Part shown: positions 20,642 to 28,760 of the stretch, piece by piece
Position numbering within the stretch: position 1 is the stretch's first letter
Layout: each line of letters begins with the position of its first letter
Assembly (NCBI RefSeq): GCF_000003605.2
Contig: NW_003141820.1
Location: forward strand, 66,374 to 95,133
Source of the DNA: Saccoglossus kowalevskii
Lineage: Eukaryota > Hemichordata > Enteropneusta > Harrimaniidae
Reading direction: 5' to 3'
Length of the DNA stretch: 28,760 nt
Translations under genes and position numbers: made by a program
Notes under the pieces: model-generated
Database searches by the model: none
What the model was told of the DNA's origin: nothing
What the model saw: the letters and a program-made list of their open reading frames with translations, nothing else

Positions 20642-21875
20642 ACGTTAAATGTTTCCCAAGAGATGGTCTACTGATGTATTGATATACATATCATTCAAAG
20701 TTAATTAGGTAGTTGAATCTAATTAGCTTTCATTAAACACACTACGATAACAAATTATTTCGTTTTTTGAGAGAAAAACCTTGAAAAAATTGTGATTTAC
20801 ACAAGGTAATTCAGAACTTTACATTGAGAATATTTTATTCCCATGAATAATTTTCAAATAATTACACACAACAATATTACAGTAAAAAAACATAATTTGC
20901 TATATATAATTTTGATGTAAACAACGCGCTAGTTTATTGTTATTGTCAGCACCTAGAAGATCAAAATAAAATGTTATAAGTCTACATAAGTGGATTTTAT
21001 TCAATATTTTAACAGAGAATATTATTGGCTAGAAAATATTAGTAAGATTTCACGAAGATGGATGAATATAACCGTTGGCCTGTTTGCATTTTCCCTCCAT
21101 AAACTATATACCCCGAGAGGGTTCAGGCAACCTGCGGACACATGGAAGGTGTTATCCGACAGAATCTCTGTTAAGACACCATAGTAAATAGGCCGTGTGT
21201 GCCAATTTACAAACATTTTTTTCTAAAACGATTCTCCCGTTTAAATTATTTAGCACCTTTCAGATCAACAGTAACGTCGAAGTATCAAACCTTCAATATA
21301 AAGATTGTGTATTCAATAACTTCAAACCTATCTTTCCTGTTGCATAAATCATATAGAAGAGTTTTCGCCATGGACATACTAAACGAATCTCTTCTTTCAA
21401 ATACAAATTCATTCATGGACCAAACATTATTATGTATAGCATAGTATAGAAGAATAGCATAGTATAATATCGAAGCAGTCTTCACCACCACTGCTTTCAC
21501 TCATCGGTCGATAACCCAAGACACACTGATAATGTTGTATTTTATTCTGGACTTCTAAAGAAGGTATTAGAAAAGAACATATTATATTTCTCAATCACCC
21601 AATTAGTATTTTTGAGCACGTCAAATATACCATATATTAATATTACATTGTATATTTCAATTGAACAAACAATACACAAAACAATACGACGCGCATGTGC
21701 TCTCAACATTTTAACAGACATCTTGCAAGAAGGTGGCAACCCACAAAATAATGTCAGCGATATGTCATTTCAAAAATAAATCTGGCCTTAAATCTAAGTT
21801 ATACACTAAAATCATACCACAGTCATAAAGTTTGAGGCATTCAACGAAGTTCAACTGAAATTTTAATATTTATGA

Positions 21876-21897
21876 TTTATTATTCACCATATTTATT
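21876..21897 (-). terminator. Candidate poly(A) signals for CML-6
   Basis: Reading the minus strand, AATAAA occurs at 21897-21892 and 21881-21876, about 90-105 bases after the CML-6 stop. A further AATAAA (21989-21984) overlaps the stop codon itself. Confidence 0.5.
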
Positions 21898-21984
21898 AAT
21901 CATTAAATTGCAAAAAGGAAAGATTAGCAGTGCATGGACATAAATCCGACTCAGATATATAAACAAAATCCTGATGGAGCGTGT

Positions 21985-22437
21985 TTATTTTGCCAACACA
22001 ATTTTCAAGAATTCATCATAGTCTATTTGACCATCGCCATTTATATCGGCAGCCCTAATTAATTCTTCCACTTCTTCCTCGCCTAGGTTGTTGTCACAAC
22101 GTCTCAAAAGGCGACGGATTTCGCTGGCAGTAATGTAGCCATTGCCGTCTTTGTCAAACAACCGGAAGGCGGCTTTTATTTCCTCGCCACTGTCAGAGTA
22201 GTTCAGCTGTCGTGTCATAATTATCAGGAATTGCAGAAAATGTAGGGAAATATCCTCGGCGTCGGAACCGATCACACTCACGATATCCTTAAACTGGGCT
22301 TCTGTCATGTATTCATCTACGGACTGCATGATCGACTTGAGTTCATTCATTGTAATGAGACCGTCACCATTTTTATCGGATAATGAAAACGCCATCCACA
22401 ACTCGCTGATTTGCTCTTCTGTGAGGTGATCAGGCAT
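21985..22437 (-). CDS. CML-6: calmodulin-like protein with EF-hands I, III and IV active, II lost
   Basis: This is an intronless 150-residue protein, the only minus-strand member. Loops I (21-32), III (95-106) and IV (131-142) are canonical; loop III is nearly identical to that of calmodulin ([12 protein letters not shown]). Loop II (about 58-69) has Ser at 1, Ala at 3, His at 9 and Gln at 12 and cannot bind Ca2+ in the usual way. W14 replaces the calmodulin Phe in the first helix. The K115 site is lost within a CDNNLGEEE segment. The ATG has A at -3. A TATAAATG word lies only 25 bases upstream (22462-22455), too close to act as TATA box for this start unless translation begins downstream, for example at M15. 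Like CML-5 it keeps three sites, but the broken loops differ in detail. Confidence 0.93.
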   Translation of the reverse strand: MPDHLTEEQISELWMAFSLSDKNGDGLITMNELKSIMQSVDEYMTEAQFKDIVSVIGSDAEDISLHFLQFLIIMTRQLNYSDSGEEIKAAFRLFDKDGNGYITASEIRRLLRRCDNNLGEEEVEELIRAADINGDGQIDYDEFLKIVLAK

Positions 22438-23100
22438 TATTGTACGTTAGTAAACATTTATACTGCAACGTGCCTCGGACATAAACATTGCAAAAGTGAG
22501 GAATGCTGGTAGATTTTGCGTTTTTGTTTTATAAATACATTTGGAGGATTACATTTTGATTGCCCTTTCAACTACTGCATGGCGGGTTTGTTAATATAGA
22601 GCTCGACGGAATAATATTTTTGAATTATATGCTTGTCAGGTATTGGTATGGATGGGAAATGCGAAATAGACAATTATAAACCCTAAGGCAAGTTGAACTA
22701 TTGAAATTTTTTTCTGTGCAGATTATTTTCTTAAATTAGACAATTCTTTTCTCACCTAAGACTTTTTAACGGTCAACCCCTTAGAGTGTTAGTAAATAAT
22801 TCAAAATAATTATAACGTTTAGTGACATTGTATGTACCTTTTTAATGATTGTCTAGTTTTCGCACATTGTTTTGTCCTAAAATTACGGACGTTTTTTGTA
22901 TCATTATTGCTTCTAAAACGCATTAACACCAAACAGATAATGACCGCCCATCACAGAATATTTAAATGACCTGACTCTAAGCATTGGCGGCGCTCTCACT
23001 CTGTTTCACTGGGGGAGTATAAATATTACTCTATCATTATGGACTTATATTTATACATTTGAATTATGGAAGCTAGTTTGGCAGTTAGCGTCAAATTAAA
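22438..23100. other. 5' flank of CML-6, no gene
   Basis: I see no coding stretch on either strand. Plus-strand ATGGCGG occurs near 22579 and a plus-strand TATAAATA near 23017, neither tied to a gene. Confidence 0.5.
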
Positions 23101-23134
23101 ACAAAACTAAGCATAGGAACAGTTGTTAACTTAC

Positions 23135-23298
23135 CAATTTGTCTTGCAACATTGGCAAATACTTGCTCCCAATCGTCATTATCTACAGCGCATTTCAAAT
23201 CAGTACCGTGATCACTTTTGAACACATGTATTGGAAACATTACCACAACTGAGCCTAACATGTGCACCATGACATCAGTCAACGGGCCGGATTGCCAA
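23135..23298 (-). CDS. Candidate internal coding exon of an unidentified minus-strand gene
   Basis: On the minus strand an acceptor with a C/T tract ending TTTTTGCTATCAG precedes 23298, and a strong donor GTAAGT follows 23135. The 164-base exon is open in one frame with 54 codons, starting WQSGPLTDVMVHMLG and ending DNDDWEQVFANVARQI. Composition is protein-like and unlike nearby AT-driven frames. Its 5' phase fits the segment ending at 23409: AG plus T makes a Ser codon. I do not recognise the family. The DDWEQVFANVARQIG end faintly resembles the W..LAR.LG helices of death-fold domains, which is only a guess. The next exon toward lower coordinates was not found. Confidence 0.45.
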
Positions 23299-23408
23299 CT
23301 GATAGCAAAAATGGGGGGGGGGGACGTTTGAAATGTATTGATGTGTACATTTCAGGTATGGTTCAGTGTCCTTTTCAGAGCAACACAAATTAATTCACCA
23401 AACCTCAC

Positions 23409-23506
23409 CTGATGCCAAAACTGCGATTGGAACGTTGACTAAGCCTGTTTATGTTACTTAATGGGAAATATCCAACTGCTTCCAAAACATCTATGACGGT
23501 TTCAAC
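23409..23506 (-). CDS. Candidate coding exon joined to the 23135-23298 exon
   Basis: The frame is open from just after a TAA (23509-23507) to a donor CAG|GTGAGG at 23409/23408. It reads about 32 codons, including VIDVLEAVGYFPL and RLSQRSNRSFGI. Splicing to 23298 removes a 110-base intron with GT-AG ends and keeps the frame. The true 5' end is uncertain: acceptors ending TTAAG or CATAG near 23500 are both possible and both have weak pyrimidine tracts. Confidence 0.4.
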
Positions 23507-23742
23507 TTAAGTATTTTTATCTTTTTGTGTTCTTGTTCTTGTAAGATCTTGTAGTAAAGTTAAGGATCCAGTTTATGTCATATGTGTCACCTGTCTTTCA
23601 GCAGACAAGTATTATTTTTTATGACTGCACCATGTTTAACGCTAACTACTTTTGTTCACCTGCATTCTGTGCGATTTTATTTAACTGAGCCTAGCAGGAT
23701 TGCAAAGCCTTTATTTATTTACAAGCTGTTTGTCTGTTGGTA

Positions 23743-23937
23743 CTAAACATTTGGATACTTATGATAACTTAGAAGCAAAATCAAATCTAAAGCTAACAAT
23801 TCTTCTATTAATGCTAATTGGAGTTGACAACCTCCTTCTTTAGTTTCCCGTACAAGGTTATGGACAGCAATGATCATGTCATCACTTTCAGTCATCGACT
23901 TTTCTATATAGATTTCTATGAGTGTGATGGAGTCATT
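23743..23937 (-). CDS. Protein-like open segment (64 codons), possible exon or pseudogene piece
   Basis: The minus frame from 23937 to a TAG at 23745-23743 contains MTESDDMIIAVHNLVRE followed by KEGGCQLQLALIEELL and ALDLILLLSYH. The helix-like hydrophobic spacing and mixed composition suggest real coding ancestry. The first ATG is at 23895. Its upstream part overlaps the first unit of the 134-bp duplication. It lies about 240 bases upstream, in the minus direction, of the 23409-23506 segment and may belong to the same gene. No clear donor is seen at its end. Family not recognised. Confidence 0.35.
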   Translation of the reverse strand, partial: NDSITLIEIYIEKSMTESDDMIIAVHNLVRETKEGGCQLQLALIEELLALDLILLLSYHKYPNV

Positions 23938-24177
23938 TTATTAAGCTTATTCCAATGATTTAACGAAATTTGAATGAACATGCAAGGTACTAGGACAGGA
24001 GAGAAGGTGCTAGTGTTTTCTTATATTCCATGATTTATTTACTAGAAATCTATGAGTGTGATGGAGTCATTTTATCAAGCTTATTCCAATGATTTAACGA
24101 AATTTGAATGAACATTCAAGATACTAGGACAGGAGAGAGGGCGCTAGTGTTTTCTTATATTCCATGATTTATTTACT
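23915..24177 (+). repeat. Recent tandem duplication, two units of 134 and 129 bp
   Basis: Unit 1 (23915-24048) and unit 2 (24049-24177) both start TCTATGAGTGTGATGGAGTC and differ at about five substitutions by hand alignment, roughly 96 percent identity. The period is 134 bases. The high identity implies a recent event compared with the other repeats here. Confidence 0.9.
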
Positions 24178-24770
24178 TGCTAAACATTCTTATTATGTGA
24201 TAATTTAACATTCAGTTCTACTCTGAAGTAGTCAGAGTTTTCAATTGACAACACAGGCACACAACATGATCAAATCACAGGTCCTTGTAAAATAATACTA
24301 TATCCAAATAACAAGTTGCCATGACCAGGGTCACATTACCGAATATGACACACACTGCATATTTAAAAATTTGTGGTGAATTGACCAGAAACAAAATGGC
24401 TATTGGGTAAAAAGACTGAGCTTATGTGTAATTATCTGGTACAAGACCCAGCTTGGACCATTCACACACTTCCTGCGACAATAGGGCGGGTTTTTGTTCT
24501 TTTCAAAGTGAAACAATTTTACTACAGGAGCAGTCCATCGTCTACTAAAAACAAGTATTTTGTTTCGAGTGACATGCCTTGCCAATGACCTATAATAATA
24601 TGTGAATTGTTCTCCGAATGTACACTGCAGTCGAGATTTGTTTAAGTCACAAAAAACGTGAGTCTAACCCGTGTTGTTGAGTAAATAAGCGGAAATGATT
24701 ATGCATTTGAATAGAAAAAAAATACAATGGAGATAAGACTTGAAAAACGAGAAACAAAAGATATAAATCA
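24178..24770. other. Interval without supported coding sequence
   Basis: Frames at 24400-24588 are open on both strands and show no domain. This interval separates the protein-like segments on either side and could be an intron or simply non-coding. Confidence 0.4.
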
Positions 24771-25588
24771 GATTAAAACCGTTTTCCCACATGTCCTAGT
24801 ACCTTCAATGGTATAAGTGACATCACTTGCTAAATCACGTATTTCATCTTAGACTATGTTCACAATATCAGTAATTTCAAGCTGCTCACAATAACCATTC
24901 GAAATAAGCTTTATTCGTGTGCGTACAAATCGATTGTAGTTTTCCCTGCTTCTATTACATGCAAAAATAGATTCCTCCGCAACAATATTTGTTATACATC
25001 TTAGAGTCTTGGAGGCCAGCATCTTTGAATCGTATAAAGTATGATAAATATTACAACACTATACTATTTTACTTGTCAGTATGTTTCAATAACACTTGGC
25101 CTACAAATCGTATAGGGCTTGGTCAAAGACACATACTATCTGGTCTAGCATAAGTATCTTCGTGATACAAATTGATCTTTCCAATACTTGAAAGACTAGT
25201 AGCAGGGGCATTTATGTTGGGAAAGTATGTCACTGTGTCTTGTATGACTTTCTTATAAACTTGAACCAGAATGTTGAATACTGTCCGACCAGCAATACGC
25301 TTTTTTTCTCTATAGTTACTTAGTTTTGCTAAAATTCATGCCACATTCTTCATGAGATCTATACTTTTAATAACTTTGACATTGGGTGTGAAGTAACTCC
25401 CCCACTCAGCATCTCTTCTAACCTATTAGTATTATCCTATGCTATATTTGTTTGAACATTCTGCAGAAGACTTGTCGAGAGGCTGACATGTTATGATTGT
25501 TTTTTTGGCCAGCTTTTCCAAGTATAGAACCATCTCTATCTACCTGTTTTTGTCTTCCATTTGTCACAGCTACTACTATGTCTTGTCA
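24771..25588 (-). pseudogene. Decayed protein-coding region, family not recognised
   Basis: The minus strand carries long protein-like stretches interrupted by single stops and frame changes. From 25585 there are 47 codons (including SILGKAGQKNNHN and SASRQVFCRMFK) to a TAG. In another frame 25422-25339 gives 28 codons (AEWGSYFTPNVKV), then TGA, then 70 codons to 25126 (including RIAGRTVFNILVQVYKK and YHEDTYARPDS). In another frame 25034-24852 gives 61 codons (LASKTLRCITNIVAEE and NRSRENYNRFVRTRI), then TAA, then 26 codons (DEIRDLASDVTYTIEG). Stop-free runs of this length and composition are unlikely by chance in DNA this AT-rich. The changes of frame come too close together for introns, so decay is more likely than splicing. 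A weaker exon-like piece with AG and GTAAGT borders lies at 25777-25715. Confidence 0.5.
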
Positions 25589-26143
25589 ATGTGTCTGACG
25601 TTTGTCTTTTACGTTTGGTTTGCATGGTCATTGGCAACTATGTGTAGAATGTAATTTGTTAAGTTCAATGGTGTACACACAGGTTGGTGTGAGAACAGCT
25701 CGTCAAACACTTACCAGTGTGGTCCATGAGCTGTATCCATGTATGGTCGATAAGTTTGCTTTCGGATCATCTTCTTTCTGACATATAATGTATAAGTCAA
25801 TAAATTTTTTTATGATTTCAATAATACATATAGAGCAAATTCTGGAACAAACACACATTTTTATTGTTAATGTAAATGTGAGTGTTAATAATAACATTTA
25901 TTATTTCTGGTTTCATTAATATTTTAATATTTTAGTAATTACAATTGAACGTGTCATTATTGTGTCAATTAAATAATATTTCACCAGCATATCAACCAGC
26001 ATATGATCATATCTTATTGATTACACATCTATACAAATTATTGATACATGTGTAATGTGATAGAATTGAAATGGACACACGCCCATAGTTTCTGTATTGG
26101 ATATGAGAATGTAAAATATTACGACCAATACCACAAGAGATAT

Positions 26144-26156
26144 TGACCTTTGACCT
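26144..26156 (-). promoter_or_regulatory. Perfect DR1 nuclear-receptor element
   Basis: TGACCT-T-TGACCT on the plus strand reads AGGTCA-A-AGGTCA on the minus strand, the ideal DR1 bound by RXR heterodimers, HNF4 or COUP-TF in animals. No adjacent gene is identified, so its target is unknown. Confidence 0.35.
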
Positions 26157-26550
26157 TCATGCGATCTTAAGGGTTTATTGGCTTTTGTTTGCAATTCAAC
26201 TCGAAGTTTGAAAGTAATATACATAGTAAGCCACATTGTAATCGAAATTCTGTTTTGAAAAACATAAACCTAGCGATTGGAACGTAATTTTAGGATAGAA
26301 TTCCAATGTTTACACTAATTATGGTCGAAATGGACGATGCGTATTATAATCAGTATTATTATAGTAATACGTTGACAAAAACCGAGAACAAATAATGAAT
26401 GTTACTGGACGATTTATTTGGATTTTCAGTCGTCAAGTTACTGTAGAATAAATGTAGTTTTGAAATACCTTGAAGAATTCTTTCTGCATTTAGAAGTTAT
26501 AGTGCATTTATGATCCGTAAATATACAACTGTGGGTGTGTGTTTGCTGCG

Positions 26551-26590
26551 TGACGTAGCATGACGTAACAACGTGACATGCAGTGACGTG
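26551..26590 (+). promoter_or_regulatory. Cluster of TGACGT-type bZIP half-sites
   Basis: TGACGTA at 26551, TGACGTAA at 26561 and TGACGTG at 26584 lie within 40 bases, with a related CGTGACA word at about 26572. The first two are one helical turn apart. CREB/ATF-type binding is the family expectation; no gene start is identified nearby. Confidence 0.35.
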
Positions 26591-28017
26591 ATCTAATCCA
26601 CTGAAACACATATCAAATTGAAATCATCCACACCAGCAGTTGTGTGGTAAGAAGCCGCGTACTCACGGTAATAGGCGCTAAGACTATTATTACCCAGGCT
26701 GTGTTTCGATAGCTTTTAAATATAGCCTTTTCACATTTCATAGATTAAAAATGATTTTGATCACCTCAAACCGTTCACAAATATTGTCGTGGGTTATTCG
26801 AATTAAAATGTTTTGATATTGTTTTGTAGCATACATTTAATCTCCATTACATTTGCCATAATATTTCTGGCTTCCAACGAACTTTTTACTGTTCATTCAA
26901 CATTTCAGCGAAATTGTTAAATTCTACACAATACTTTTTTACATTTTAAACAAATTTCAACTTTATAACGAACTTTTCATCAAGCTTTTAGAACGTTCAA
27001 GCACTTTTTTCTCAGCACGGATTTTGACTTTCCCGCCATATTATCGAACGTTCCGGAGACGTTTTTTTTTATTTATTTTAAGTATAATGTTTCAACTTTC
27101 CACGTAGTTTTAACGACGTTTCGAAATTTTCGTAGCCTTTTTTCCAACTTATCAATCGAATTTGACTTTCCACCCTTTAATGGACGAGGGTTACATATTC
27201 ATCACACTGAACTTCAACAGATTAGTATATATTTGTCGCATTCAAACTAATTTTCTGTGAACTGCTGTCCATGCTGCTGACTTGGAGCCGTTTGGTGTCA
27301 TGAACTCCCGCAATGAATTGTGGACGTAATTAACATCGTGCCGCATACATACAGCCGATTTACTTGTCCGTGTACGCTTTGGACACTTCCAAATTCCATG
27401 ACAACATGCCACCATCTAGGTAAGATATATATTTCTATTTGCAAGGATAACACTGATGTTTTTTATAGTTTAAATCGTTGTAGCGTAAATTCGGCAATGC
27501 TCGAAAATAAAATAAAAAAACACGATCTTGTCGAAAATTTGAATGTTCTGGCGGCGTGATTCACATAAGTAAACACATACCATCCTTCGTTTTGTTAAAC
27601 CTATAACTAGTCAGGTATGTTCAATCTGACACAATCGTAGTAGTTTTTTTTAACCGGCCGCCAAGCCAGTGTGATATCTTGGTAATTAAATGTGAAGTCA
27701 GTTTTATATTAGATTAATTATTATATTTTAATGAATCGAGCTGTTACGAATCATGTTTACCCAATGAATCTACTATTATGATAACCCGTGTCCTTTACGT
27801 GATAGGACATCGCTATACATCACATTAAATCACTAATTTAGCTCGCTGTCAGGCACGATTGTTCTGACAATCATTCAAGCACTTTGACCGATCGTTTATT
27901 ATTTTACGTTAGAGCCCCACACTGACACATATAGAATATAGGAGGAAAATGTACGCAAAAGAGAACCTTTTTTCCAGGTACGAGAAGGCGCCAATACATT
28001 TTTTCAAATTAGTATCC

Positions 28018-28050
28018 CAGTCAGTCAGTCAGTCAGTCAGTCAGTCAGTC
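28018..28050 (+). repeat. (CAGT)n microsatellite, about eight units
   Basis: Thirty-three bases of uninterrupted CAGT repeat. Confidence 0.95.
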
Positions 28051-28760
28051 AATCTCATTAAACAAGGGACTCTCTTAGAGTAGTCGGAGTGATCTTGCTT
28101 GCCAATGTTATAAGCTTTTAGCGTGTCGCTGAAACGCTTATCCTGGCCGCCTGGAATTTCGTTGTAATTAACGCCCGATCAATGCCCAGATCATACCCTA
28201 CTCGCGAGGCGGCTATCAGGTGGTTTGATATTTACGTATTCTTCTCGCACAATGATATGAAAACTAACAGGAAATTCTGGTTCCTGAGAGGTCTTCCGCT
28301 ATAGGTGTAATCGGATTACCTCAGCGTTATAGACTTCCCGACTATTTGTCTCAAAAACATTATTATGACAAGTATCACAAAACGGAAATTCACGCCACTC
28401 ATGTCATATCAAAAATCTGTTTCGTGTTCTAATATCTTTTTAAACATTTCTTCGCAATTTTAGTGAGATACTCAAAAGCTGCGCACATTGTTTGCACGTT
28501 GGGGTTACCCCAATATTTATACTTTATAGAGTTTCGAGTACTTTATTTACCCAGACAACAATGTAAAGTAATGTAAACCAACTAAAATAAATGAACTTTT
28601 AATATTTCAGTTACTACACATATACTCATAACTCTCTTCAATTATTTGCATTCAGCAGCCTGTACTAAAAAAACAAATCGTAATCACACACAGAATGAAA
28701 CCATATGCCCGTACATTGCAAATCTGATGAGTACGGCAACCGAGGTGGCTCACAACATAA
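28051..28760. other. Right flank, no recognised feature
   Basis: I see no supported gene, RNA or repeat in this last stretch. Confidence 0.5.

Larger units (their letters stand above)
20427..21984. other. Convergent intergenic region between CML-5 and CML-6
   Basis: No gene is supported. The frames at 20990-21216 and 21199-21500 are open on both strands and AT-driven. It holds the 3' ends of both flanking genes. Confidence 0.5.
25778..28017. other. AT-rich interval without recognised gene
   Basis: No gene is supported. Regulatory-type words are listed separately (26144, 26551). A TAG|GTAAGA donor-like word follows a short frame at about 27398-27419, but no partner exon is seen. TTTCCCGCCATATT near 27030 combines reverse E2F-like and YY1-like words. 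Confidence 0.4.

Noticed and set aside
27320-27559. First coding exon ending at a TAG|GTAAGA donor
   Set aside because: Weak start context, no partner exon and no recognisable protein.

Overview
This window looks like animal nuclear DNA, most likely from a marine invertebrate deuterostome (hemichordate or cephalochordate). It is AT-rich and gene-sparse, with AATAAA poly(A) signals, long (GT)n and (CAGT)n microsatellites, a tRNA-derived SINE-like remnant, several degenerate interspersed repeat families, a CTCF-type motif and one 251-bp assembly gap (15912-16162). The taxon is an inference from overall style; no gene here fixes the species.

The main content is a cluster of six intronless calmodulin-like EF-hand genes. 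In order they are CML-1 (2205-2882, +), CML-2 (10012-10461, +), CML-3 (12123-12566, +), CML-4 (14824-15303, +), CML-5 (19983-20426, +) and CML-6 (21985-22437, -). These labels are mine. Ca2+-ligand sets decay along the cluster. CML-1, -2 and -3 keep four canonical loops, CML-4 keeps only loop IV, and CML-5 and -6 keep loops I, III and IV and lose loop II. CML-1 is a calmodulin whose two lobes are separated by an acidic, Ser/Thr-rich insert of about 76 residues. CML-2 and CML-3 are a local tandem pair (90 of 147 positions identical by hand count). CML-5 and CML-6 are convergent. The set looks like an intronless founder copy that was tandemly duplicated and then diversified in Ca2+ affinity and target choice.

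Region by region: 1-2204 has a reverse-oriented degenerate tandem repeat (family A) and no gene. 2205-2882 is CML-1. 2883-7472 is repeat-rich (family A again in the opposite orientation, plus AT-rich family C). 7482-9108 is a newly recognised candidate DNA transposon with 73-88 bp terminal inverted repeats and a matching 8-bp direct repeat on both sides, as in hAT elements; it carries an internal 25-bp-arm hairpin. 10012-15303 holds CML-2, -3 and -4. 15762-16740 holds a microsatellite, the gap and a tandem repeat dimer (family B). 16741-19982 is mostly empty, with a CTCF-type motif and a plausible promoter for CML-5. 19983-22437 holds CML-5 and -6. 23135-25588 on the minus strand holds protein-like open segments that I could not assign to a family. 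Some are joined by consistent splice signals; others are broken by stops and frame changes, so this is a decayed or multi-exon gene. 25778-28760 has no recognised gene.

No pathway can be read from the neighbours beyond shared Ca2+ sensing. Two perfect palindromic CREs (7273, 13582) and YY1-like motifs upstream of four of the genes are possible regulatory links, but each is close to what chance could give in a window this size.
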